Positions 24,348 to 30,500 of a DNA stretch of 32,073 nucleotides are shown one piece after another. The stretch is from NCBI GenBank assembly GCA_030146875.1, contig JASLAX010000024.1, positions 1-32,073 of the forward strand, in the 5' to 3' direction. Source of the DNA: Longimicrobiaceae bacterium. GTDB lineage: Bacteria; Gemmatimonadota; Gemmatimonadetes; Longimicrobiales; Longimicrobiaceae. A program made the position numbers and the translations under genes. The notes beneath the pieces are model-generated. The model worked only from the letters and a program-made list of their open reading frames with translations. It did no database searches and was not told where the DNA came from. How positions within the stretch are numbered: position 1 is the first letter of the stretch; each line of letters opens with the position of its first letter.

Positions 24348-25663
24348 GCGCCAAGCGCAGCGCGGACGCCCCGCCGTTCCAGGTGGACCTGCGGATGAGC
24401 CCGGCGGACCTGGAGCAGCTCTGGGAGCGGGTGGACTCGGAGGAGAACGAGATCCCCGCGGTGGGCCACGTTCCCCCCGCCCCGCCGGACCCCGTCCCGC
24501 ACGACCCCATCGAGTGGGACTTCATCCGGGCGCTGAACCGCGGCTTCCTGGGCGACGTGATCGACGTGTGGTTCCGCGCGGAGATCATCGGCGCGGAGAA
24601 GATCGCGCACGACGGCCCGCTGATCGTGGCCCCCAACCACAGCGGCAACGCCTTTCCGCACGACGCGGTGGTGCTGGACGGGCTGCTCTGGCGCGCCGTG
24701 GGCCTGTCGAAGCAGGGGAAGTTCCGCTCGGTCTACACGCCGCAGCTCGCGGCGGTGTGGTGGATGCGGCCGTTCGGGGTGGACAACTGGTGGCGGCGGG
24801 GCGGCGGGGTGGACATGACCTTCGGGAACTACGACCGCCTGCTCGCCCGCGGCGACAAGGTGATCTACTACCCCGAGGGGGTGCCCGGCATCGGCAAGGG
24901 CTTCCTGAAGCGCTACCAGCTCCAGCACTTCCACTCGTCGTTCGTGGTGCTGGCGGACAAGCACCGCGCGCCGGTCTACACGGTGGCGGTGGTGAACGCG
25001 GAGTGGGTGAACCCCACGGCGATCACCTTCCCGTGGCTGAACGACGTGTTCAAGAAGCTGCTGGGGCTGCCGTTCTTCCCCATCCCCATCGTATTCCTGG
25101 TGGCGGTCTTCCCGTTCCTGTTCTACCTGGCGTTCCCCTGCCGCATGGTGTTCGTGGTGGGCGACCCGCTGGACGTGCGCGGAATGCTGCGCGAAGAGGG
25201 GGTGCAGGACGACGACGAGCCCGACCGCGAGGCCATCCTGCGCGTGGCGGACCGCATCCACGACCTGGCGCAGCAGCGGCTGGACGCGGCGGTGGCGGAG
25301 CACGGCGAGAAGCCGTACGACGTGAAGGGCCTGTGGCGCGCGATGAAGGTCATCCCCGGCCGCCGCTTCCGCGCGACGCCGTTCGGGTGGCCGTACTCGT
25401 ACACGCAGTTCGTCCGCGACCGCGAGCGCCCGCCCGCGCGCAACCGGCTGCACGCGTGGCTGCGGGACCTCGACGTGCTCTTCTACTACATCCCGCTGGG
25501 CTGGCTGGGGATCGCCCTGACGCGCAAGCTGCGGAAGCCGCCGTACGGCTACCGCGGGCTCACGAAGGAGCAGCGGATCGAGCGCGAGGGCTCGTTCCGC
25601 TGGGAGCTAGAGAAGCGCCCGCTGCCGCCGCGGGAAGCGATGTTCGCCGGGCCCGAGCGGTAG
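24344..25663 (+). CDS. PlsC-like lysophospholipid/glycerolipid acyltransferase
   Basis: 439 residues. Start at GTG 24344, overlapping the TGA of the kinase gene by GTGA, so translation is probably coupled. The acyltransferase site reads NHSGNAFPHD (98-107), with the His and Asp seven residues apart instead of the usual four (HX4D); related mycobacterial-type enzymes also deviate. The glycerol-phosphate motif is YYPEGVPGIGKGF (about 176). A membrane segment lies at about 245-265 (FFPIPIVFLVAVFPFLFYLAF). The C-terminal 100 residues end in a conserved tail (KPPYGYRGLTKEQRIEREGS) that is found again, decayed, about 1 kb downstream. It probably acylates a glycerolipid using the acyl-CoA made by the synthetase two genes upstream. 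Confidence 0.87.
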   Translation: MSAKRSADAPPFQVDLRMSPADLEQLWERVDSEENEIPAVGHVPPAPPDPVPHDPIEWDFIRALNRGFLGDVIDVWFRAEIIGAEKIAHDGPLIVAPNHSGNAFPHDAVVLDGLLWRAVGLSKQGKFRSVYTPQLAAVWWMRPFGVDNWWRRGGGVDMTFGNYDRLLARGDKVIYYPEGVPGIGKGFLKRYQLQHFHSSFVVLADKHRAPVYTVAVVNAEWVNPTAITFPWLNDVFKKLLGLPFFPIPIVFLVAVFPFLFYLAFPCRMVFVVGDPLDVRGMLREEGVQDDDEPDREAILRVADRIHDLAQQRLDAAVAEHGEKPYDVKGLWRAMKVIPGRRFRATPFGWPYSYTQFVRDRERPPARNRLHAWLRDLDVLFYYIPLGWLGIALTRKLRKPPYGYRGLTKEQRIEREGSFRWELEKRPLPPREAMFAGPER

Positions 25664-25813
25664 TCGCAGCCGCACTCGTCGCCCCGTACCGGCCCGTGTG
25701 GCCGTCAGGATGGGGGCTCCTGATGCGTTGTCTCCTGCCTCCGCCTCGATGTCGCTCCCCCCGGACCCTACGGCACCGGGAGTTCCGACGCGACCCTCTT
25801 CGACCGCTCTCCC

Positions 25814-26356
25814 ATGACCCACGGGCGCAGCTTCGCGCTTCTCACGCTCGGCGCGATGCTCGCCTCGGGCTGCGTGCCTGCGCGCAATGCTGGATGCCAC
25901 TGCGAGCCGCCCGGCTACGGCGATAGGGGTGTCGGTCGGTCAGCAGCGGAGTTCAGACGAGAAGCGCCTCCCGCCGCGGCGTACCGCGCTGTGCTGGACT
26001 CTGTGGCGTCACGACTGGGTCCCCTGCTCGCCACCCGCCGCGTCTTCGTCGACACGGCGGGTCTGCCGCGGGACGTCGTCTTCCCCGCTCGCGGTGCTCG
26101 CGGGCTCGAGCCGATGGGGACCGCCTACCGATGCGGCGCCGATGCCCTCGTCGCGTTCGAGAAAGTCGTGCAGGAAGGGCCCGGCCTCTTCCGTTTCCAT
26201 GTGCTGGAGTGGCCGGCTCCGGAGCGCCAGGCGATGAGCGACGGCGCGGAGTATCGCGTCGCCTGCCGTGGTGGATCGTGCCGGGTCGTCGCGGTTGGAT
26301 CCGGGCGGTACGATTATGCGCGGGGGTGTGCCTCGACCGCGGGGCCGGAAGGGTGA
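25814..26356 (+). CDS. Small lipoprotein of unknown function
   Basis: 180 residues. The N terminus is a lipoprotein signal with lipobox LASGC (lipidated Cys20), so it should be membrane-anchored and exported. Cysteines at CHCEP and near the C terminus (CRGGSC, GC) could form disulfides. The middle (AYRAVLDSVASRLGPLLATRRVFVDTAGL) looks folded, but I do not recognise the family. The gene is bracketed by the acyltransferase 3' end and a decayed copy of that end. Composition is slightly less GC-rich than the operon before it. No ribosome-binding site stands out before the ATG. Confidence 0.68.
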   Translation: MTHGRSFALLTLGAMLASGCVPARNAGCHCEPPGYGDRGVGRSAAEFRREAPPAAAYRAVLDSVASRLGPLLATRRVFVDTAGLPRDVVFPARGARGLEPMGTAYRCGADALVAFEKVVQEGPGLFRFHVLEWPAPERQAMSDGAEYRVACRGGSCRVVAVGSGRYDYARGCASTAGPEG

Positions 26357-26519
26357 CCGCGGCGGACGGGGTGTTGCGGGTGGAGCGGCGAGCGGCGACC
26401 GCTTTCCACAGGATCACGGGAGCGAGCCATGACAATGCTCCCTCCCGCACTCGTATTCGGCGCCGTCCAGCCGGTCAGGGGGCATGTCGTTCCCCCACGC
26501 TCCGATTTGTGGCGCAGGC
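26357..26519. other. No gene seen between the lipoprotein gene and the acyltransferase remnant
   Basis: I see no coding signal, hairpin or repeat here that I can support. Open frames that cross it encode Arg-rich sequence typical of out-of-frame GC-rich DNA. Confidence 0.4.
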
Positions 26520-26705
26520 GTGCTCTTCTACTCGAACCCGCCGGGGTGGCTTGGTCGCGCTGCCGCGCAAGCTGCGGAAGCCGCCGTGCGGCTACCGCGG
26601 GCTCACCAAGGAGCAGCGATCGAGCGCGAGGGCTCGTTCCGCTGGGAGCTGGAGAAGCGCCCGCTGCCGCCCCGGGAGGAGATGTTTGGGGGGGGAGAGC
26701 GGTAG
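26520..26705 (+). pseudogene. Decayed copy of the acyltransferase 3' end
   Basis: This stretch matches the last 190 bases of the acyltransferase gene (25475-25663) at about nine bases in ten over the core (about 26555-26685), including the stop codon. It has a net two-base loss in the first 40 bases (GGCTTGGTCG against GGCTGGGGATCG) and a one-base loss (AGCAGCGATCG against AGCAGCGGATCG), so the frame is broken and then regained. Only the tail REGSFRWELEKRPLPPREE reads in frame. There is no catalytic region. The copy carries CTGGAG where the neighbour has CTAGAG, so it may come from a paralogue. Confidence 0.82.
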
Positions 26706-26726
26706 ACAGGGCTGTGGAAGGACAAA

Positions 26727-26763
26727 CGGAGGGGGCGCCACGAGGCGCCCCCTCCGCGTTTCC
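26727..26763. terminator. Intrinsic terminator after the acyltransferase remnant
   Basis: A perfect 13-bp stem (26727-26739 with 26744-26756, loop ACGA) is followed by CGTTTCC. It lies 22 bases past the remnant's stop codon and 34 bases from the end of the convergent Abi gene, so it may serve both directions. Confidence 0.7.
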
Positions 26764-26789
26764 GGCCACTGCCCTGTCCGTCTCGCGCA

Positions 26790-27566
26790 TCACGCGGGAT
26801 CCGAGCGACTGAGAGCTGTCGCGACGAGAAAGGTTGCGATGGTGCCGGCAAGGTTCACTGCGAGTTCCGCATGCCGAGGAGCGGGCTTCGCGGGAAGGCG
26901 GCCCTTGCCGTGGGCGTCGCTTAAGCGGTTCCGCAGCGTACCCAAGCCGTTAACGACTGTGAAGCATCCACCAAGAATCTGCTTGAATACCTCTTCGGTG
27001 TGCTGACTCGGAGCAATGTTCAACTGCTTAGCGGCAAGTCCATAAAGCTTCGGAAGGTCAGCGGCATCATCATACTCGACATTAGCGTCGTCGAGGATGT
27101 GCTTACAGATCGATTCGAGAAGGGTTCTAGCAGATGTAATCGCACCTTCTGGATCATCCGCTCTCCGGGCAAGAGCGCGCGACCAGATGCTGTGAACAGT
27201 TTCGAGGTCAAAGGTTGCAAGCGCGTTCGACGTAACCTCGTCCAGCGGAGTACGGCCAGGGCTCTCCAGATAATCAAGCGCAGGTCTAAACTCATCCCAG
27301 ATGTGCTCGCGCCGCTGCTGATAGCCATCGAATTTCTTGATATACGCCCAGAACTGCTTAATATCCCGGCACGTAGACAGGAAACGCGGTAGCCTTCCCA
27401 CAAGTGTGGATTCACCCAGTAGCAGGCGCCGGAGTTCAGTATACGCATATGCATCGGGCTCTCCGCCCGTCGCATATGACAGAACCACGTTCTGCATCGC
27501 CTCGACTTGCCCAAGCATATCGGCCGGCAGTTCGTAATCAAACACCCTAATCCGATCGCTTGCCAA
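26790..27566 (-). CDS. Abortive infection family protein (Abi-C domain)
   Basis: 258 residues. The C-terminal half is the Abi-C signature: SARTLLESICKHILDDANVEY, then DDAADLPKLYGLAAKQLNIAPSQHTEEVFKQILGG and NRLSDAHGKG...PAPRHAELAVNLAG. This domain occurs in phage-defence abortive-infection proteins. The N-terminal half (about 1-110) is helical and unassigned. The codon TTG at 27566 gives the longest frame; GTG at residue 8 or ATG at residue 17 are alternatives, and no ribosome-binding site decides. Base composition is clearly less GC-rich than the flanking genes, a sign of transfer. A TATAGT box (27622-27617, minus) lies about 50 bases upstream. No partner gene is adjacent. Confidence 0.83.
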   Translation of the reverse strand: MASDRIRVFDYELPADMLGQVEAMQNVVLSYATGGEPDAYAYTELRRLLLGESTLVGRLPRFLSTCRDIKQFWAYIKKFDGYQQRREHIWDEFRPALDYLESPGRTPLDEVTSNALATFDLETVHSIWSRALARRADDPEGAITSARTLLESICKHILDDANVEYDDAADLPKLYGLAAKQLNIAPSQHTEEVFKQILGGCFTVVNGLGTLRNRLSDAHGKGRLPAKPAPRHAELAVNLAGTIATFLVATALSRSDPA

Positions 27567-27721
27567 GGTGCAGTGTGGGGTAAAAATCAGGGACGGAGTT
27601 TGCCATACCTCATCCTACTATATCACGTCTGAACCCACGCAAAGGGAGATCACATGCATCCCGGCAGCGGGGGTGAGTGGAGCGGAGGAGGCATGCGAGG
27701 AGGCTCTGCTATAGTCCCTCT

Positions 27722-27925
27722 TCAGGCAGCGTGCGGTACATCTACATACTCAACCCGTGCGGCAGGCTCCGGAATGGCCTCCTCGTCCTCGCGCAGTCCG
27801 TCTAGGTGGAACTCGATGGCTTCGCGGTTGAGCTCCCGCACCTCGCCCTCAGTCTCTGCAACCACTACGCAGCCGGGAAGATCCGGGACGTAGGCGCCGA
27901 ACCCGTTCGCGCTCTTCTCGATCAC
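27722..27925 (-). CDS. HicB-like antitoxin, N terminus probably frameshifted
   Basis: The readable frame from GTG 27925 gives about 67 residues: VIEKSANGFGAYVPDLPGCVVVAE, EVRELNREAIEFHLDGLREDEEAIPEP, the partial RNase-H fold of HicB. A normal HicB starts MRYAVVIEK. Here GTG CGC TAC GCA GCG at 27939-27925 encodes MRYAA, with GAGAGG seven bases upstream, but the next bases read TGA. One missing base would restore MRYAAVIEKSANG. It follows the Uma2 stop by two bases, so it is in operon with Uma2. No HicA toxin gene is adjacent, and no C-terminal DNA-binding domain is present. Confidence 0.72.
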   Translation of the reverse strand: MIEKSANGFGAYVPDLPGCVVVAETEGEVRELNREAIEFHLDGLREDEEAIPEPAARVEYVDVPHAA

Positions 27926-27941
27926 GCTGCGTAGCGCACGC

Positions 27942-28526
27942 TCACACCTCTCCCGCTTCGCCGAACTCCACTCGCTCGTAGACTTCCGCCAGGCGGAGCA
28001 CGCAGCCAATCGACGGCAGCTCGAGCGTGTCGTTAGGCTCGCCCACCACCGTCAGCCTCCACTCGTCGCCCTCGCGAACGTAGCGCTCGATCTGCATGCG
28101 ATCTTGGGCGACGAGCACGTATTCGCGGAGCGACTCCAGCCGTCGATAGTGCGCGAACTTCTCACCGCGGTCATACCGCTCGGTGGAGTCCGAAAGCACC
28201 TCAATGACGAGTGAGGGGTTCAGCAGCGTGTCGACTTGCCTGTCCTCGAACCGTGGCTCTCCACAGATTGCCATCACGTCAGGGTACGTGTACAGACCGG
28301 TGGGCGAGACCTTCAGCCGCAGGTCGTTGACGAACGCCTCACACGGACGCCCGCGAAGCTGCGCACGAAGCTCACTCCCGATGTTCAGTACGATGCGGTT
28401 GTGCTCGCGACTTGCGGCCGCCATCGCGTACACGCGCCCGTTCACGTACTCGCTCTTCGTCTCCGCCACACGCTCCCGAGCCAGGTACTCTTCGGGCGTG
28501 AGGGTAGGTTGAGGCAACGCTGGCAT
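27942..28526 (-). CDS. Uma2-family endonuclease-like protein
   Basis: 194 residues of the Uma2/DUF820 family, a restriction-endonuclease-like fold. Typical words are TPEEYLARERVAETKSEYVNGRVYAMAAASREHNRI near the N terminus, then the active-site pattern: Asp in YTYPDVM, Glu in SLVIEVLSDST and Lys in DRGEKFAHYRRL. The ATG at 28526 is chosen over TTG 28541 because AGAGGG lies a few bases before it. The stop is two bases from the ancestral HicB start, so the two are probably co-transcribed and coupled. Uma2 proteins are abundant in cyanobacteria and other large genomes; biological function is mostly unknown, though nuclease activity is expected. Confidence 0.87.
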   Translation of the reverse strand: MPALPQPTLTPEEYLARERVAETKSEYVNGRVYAMAAASREHNRIVLNIGSELRAQLRGRPCEAFVNDLRLKVSPTGLYTYPDVMAICGEPRFEDRQVDTLLNPSLVIEVLSDSTERYDRGEKFAHYRRLESLREYVLVAQDRMQIERYVREGDEWRLTVVGEPNDTLELPSIGCVLRLAEVYERVEFGEAGEV

Positions 28527-28547
28527 CGGCACCCTCTTCAAAGCTCC

Positions 28548-28588
28548 GATTGATCAATCCGCACGACCCGGTTAGTGCATTCGCACTA
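28548..28588. promoter_or_regulatory. Two palindromes upstream of the Uma2-HicB operon
   Basis: GATTGATCAATC (28548-28559) is a perfect 12-bp palindrome, 22 bases upstream of the Uma2 ATG. TAGTGC-ATTC-GCACTA (28573-28588) has perfect 6-bp arms. Both lie in the AT-richer leader, where an autoregulating repressor would bind. Neither has T-tract or stem length fitting a terminator. Confidence 0.45.
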
Positions 28589-28652
28589 CTACGTTAGATC
28601 AACCACCCCTGTCTCGCCATAGTCTCGGCCAAACAGGTGACTCGGATGTGGA

Positions 28653-28910
28653 TCACCTCCGCCTACGGCCGCGCAACCAGCGGATCGTCAGGACGCTCAG
28701 CAGGATTGGCGGCGCCAGCAGCATCACGGCCACGAGCACGACCGCCATCCAGGTGCGTCCAGGCGGCTCCACGGACACAGCGAAGTCCAGGCTGACGAAA
28801 CCCGGAAGCCAGAGGGGTGCCGAGTAGGCGACGCAGAGGAGGATCCAGAGAACGCAGAGGACCACACCCTGAAGGCGGCGCCCGCCGGCAGATGGTCGCA
28901 TCGTGGCCAC
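28653..28910 (-). CDS. Small membrane protein of unknown function
   Basis: About 85 residues with two hydrophobic helices (about 14-36, LQGVVLCVLWILLCVAYSAPLWLPG, and 53-75, TWMAVVLVAVMLLAPPILLSVL) and a basic tail (RWLRGRRRR), so inner-membrane with the C terminus probably cytosolic. Starts at GTG 28910, two bases after the stop of the preceding gene, or at ATG 28901. I recognise no family. It is the last gene of a three-gene run. Confidence 0.6.
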   Translation of the reverse strand: MATMRPSAGGRRLQGVVLCVLWILLCVAYSAPLWLPGFVSLDFAVSVEPPGRTWMAVVLVAVMLLAPPILLSVLTIRWLRGRRRR

Positions 28911-28912
28911 GG

Positions 28913-29441
28913 CTACCTGTGTACAAGACTGGCCTGCAGCACCTTTCCGGTCCCGCGGTCGATGGTGACGATGAACAGCCGCGATCGTCCGCGAATGTCG
29001 AGCTCGACGAAGCGAATCCGGGTGACCCGCCCCGCTTCACCCTCGATCTGGTCGATGTCGACGACGCGCGCCGAGGCGATGCGTGCGGTGTCCCCGGGGG
29101 CGATGTCCGGCTCGGAATCCGGCATGCGGGCCAGCTCCGCCCGGGCGACTAGGATCGCGGCGCACCGGGATTCCGCCGATGCGGAGTCGCCGGCGAGACC
29201 CAGCGGTGGAGAGTACGGGACCTCGCACGGGGGGGGGGCGCGGCACCCCGCCCACGTCCTTCGGCCGCGGGAACGAGGCCGCGTCGTCGCACCCGCCCCT
29301 GCCGCCCCGCAAGCACCCTCTGCGGGCGTCGCGGTACAGCACCCAGCCCCAGGCGAAAACGACGCTCGCGACCACGACCGCGACACTCACGCCCAGCAGG
29401 TGGTCGCGGATGTACAGTCGGGCGGATCGGGAGCCGCGCAC
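28913..29441 (-). CDS. Membrane-anchored protein of unknown function split by a frameshift in a 10-base homopolymer
   Basis: Two frames join into one protein of about 176 residues. From GTG 29441 the first reads SARLYIRDHLLGVSVAVVVAS, with a membrane helix at about 13-32, and continues to PRPPP. The second, open to 28913, reads CEVPYSPPLGLAGDSASAES to RLFIVTIDRGTGKVLQASLVHR. The ending resembles a PepSY-type strand (DxxTGKVL). The frames meet in a run of ten G (29229-29238; C on the coding strand), where one base more or less makes the gene continuous. The start abuts the stop of the gene upstream, so it is in an operon. It could be slippage-switched, truly broken, or a sequencing error. Confidence 0.6.
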
Positions 29442-29894
29442 TCAGAGGCGCCGACGCACCGGGTACGCGGCCAGAACCCTGCGACACTGGCGCAGGATCT
29501 CGGGCAGGAAGCTCTGATCGATCGTGAAGCGGAAGAGGTGCTCCTGGGTCGCGAGGTCCGGGGTGATCTCCACCTCGACCTCGAGGTGTCCGGTGCGGCC
29601 CTCGCTCCGGAGACTGACGCGAAGGTTAGGCTCGCAGGAATCGAGCGTGGCGCGTCCGGTCAGAGACTCGTTCAGCAGGGCACACTCCTTCGCGAACGTT
29701 TCCACGTCCGGAGTCTCCAGGAACGAACCGTCGATCCAGACGCTCGCCCCGTTACCCCCGCAATGGGCGACGGCGCGCAGCCAGTTGTCGGGCCCATATC
29801 CCGGCCGCTCCTCACTCTCCCATCCGACGCCCCAGAGCTGGAAGCCCTCGATCCGCAGGTCCGGCTCTCCGAGCTTGTCGTGCAAGGGCTGCAT
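29442..29894 (-). CDS. WapI-like immunity-family protein (tentative)
   Basis: 150 residues, no signal peptide, ATG start. It has an early DNWLRAVAHC, a central GSFLETPDVETFAKECALLNESLTG, then EPNLRVSLRSEG and LEVEVEITPDL, ending LFRFTIDQSFLPEILRQCRRVLAAYPVR. This order (DNWL, a helix, a beta sheet, then DQSyL with a final FPVR/YPVR) resembles WapI-type immunity proteins that protect against contact-dependent toxins; the match is from memory of the pattern and is tentative. No toxin gene is next to it. It heads a run of three closely packed genes (0 and 2 bases between them). Confidence 0.5.
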   Translation of the reverse strand: MQPLHDKLGEPDLRIEGFQLWGVGWESEERPGYGPDNWLRAVAHCGGNGASVWIDGSFLETPDVETFAKECALLNESLTGRATLDSCEPNLRVSLRSEGRTGHLEVEVEITPDLATQEHLFRFTIDQSFLPEILRQCRRVLAAYPVRRRL

Positions 29895-29970
29895 ACGAGA
29901 TCCAGCGCGAAGGAAGCGGGACCGCCTGCGGTCGGATCTAACTTACCTGTGCCTGAACCCTAGGCAACAA

Positions 29971-30007
29971 AGCAGAGCGACGGCCCGGTCCGGACCGCCG
30001 CTCTGCT
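29971..30007 (-). terminator. Intrinsic terminator after the thioredoxin gene
   Basis: On the minus strand a 9-bp outer stem (30007-29999 with 29979-29971) encloses a second palindrome (CGGTCCGGACCG, 29986-29997). It is followed by TTGTTG, a modest T-rich tail. It starts 49 bases past the thioredoxin stop. Confidence 0.65.
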
Positions 30008-30055
30008 CTTCCCTCTCCTCCGCCCGTCGTCCGTCCTCCGCCGGGCCGGCAGCCG

Positions 30056-30394
30056 TCAGAGCTGCGCCTGCACCCGCTTCTCCAGCACGTCGCGGCCCAC
30101 GGCGCCGATGATGGTGTCGACCACCTGGCCGTCCTTGAAGACCAGGAACGTCGGCAGGTTGCGGACGTTCCAGCGCCCGGCGGCCCGCGGGTTCGCGTCC
30201 GTGTCCAGCGCTCCCACGCGCACGCGGCCGGCGTAGGCCTCGGCGAGCTTCTCCACGATGGGCTCCATCATCCGGCAGGGCGGGCACCACGCCGCGCCGA
30301 AGTCCACCAGCGCCACCCCCGCCGTCCCGATCACCTCGTCCACGTTGGCGTCCGTCGTCTTCACCACCGGCCCGCCGTTCGTCGTCGCAGCCAT
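30056..30394 (-). CDS. Thioredoxin-family protein with a WCPPC active site
   Basis: 112 residues, the length of a cytosolic thioredoxin, no signal peptide. The active site is WCPPC (C37, C40) instead of the usual WCGPC; the second Pro should alter redox potential. The cis-Pro is in NLPTFLVFKDG, and the conserved D in VALVDF is kept. The ATG at 30394 is chosen because GGGAGG lies five bases before it (GTG 30397 is less well spaced). The gene has its own sigma-70-type promoter covered by palindromes and follows a MarR gene on the same strand, so redox- or stress-linked derepression is likely. Confidence 0.92.
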   Translation of the reverse strand: MAATTNGGPVVKTTDANVDEVIGTAGVALVDFGAAWCPPCRMMEPIVEKLAEAYAGRVRVGALDTDANPRAAGRWNVRNLPTFLVFKDGQVVDTIIGAVGRDVLEKRVQAQL

Positions 30395-30421
30395 CACGGC
30401 CTCCCGTTTACAGGTTCGATT

Positions 30422-30468
30422 TTAGTTACCTCGGCAACTAATATGTTGCTTTGTGCAACCGTTGTCAA
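30422..30468 (-). promoter_or_regulatory. Thioredoxin promoter with two MarR-type operators
   Basis: On the minus strand, -35 TTGACA (30468-30463, perfect consensus) and -10 CATATT (30445-30440) are 17 bases apart. The inverted repeat GTTGC-N5-GCAAC (30445-30459) fills most of the spacer. A second, 20-bp near-palindrome with arms TTAGTT/AACTAA (30422-30441) covers the end of the -10 and the likely start site. Both share GCAAC half-sites typical of MarR-family operators. The MarR gene ends 32 bases upstream. Confidence 0.72.
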
Positions 30469-30500
30469 GCGGCTAGCCCTCCGCGCGGCGCGGGAGGTGT

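Noticed and set aside
26429..26812. Open frame reading through the acyltransferase remnant and terminator
   Set aside because: It is in a different frame from the remnant, crosses the hairpin and has no start signals or recognisable domain.
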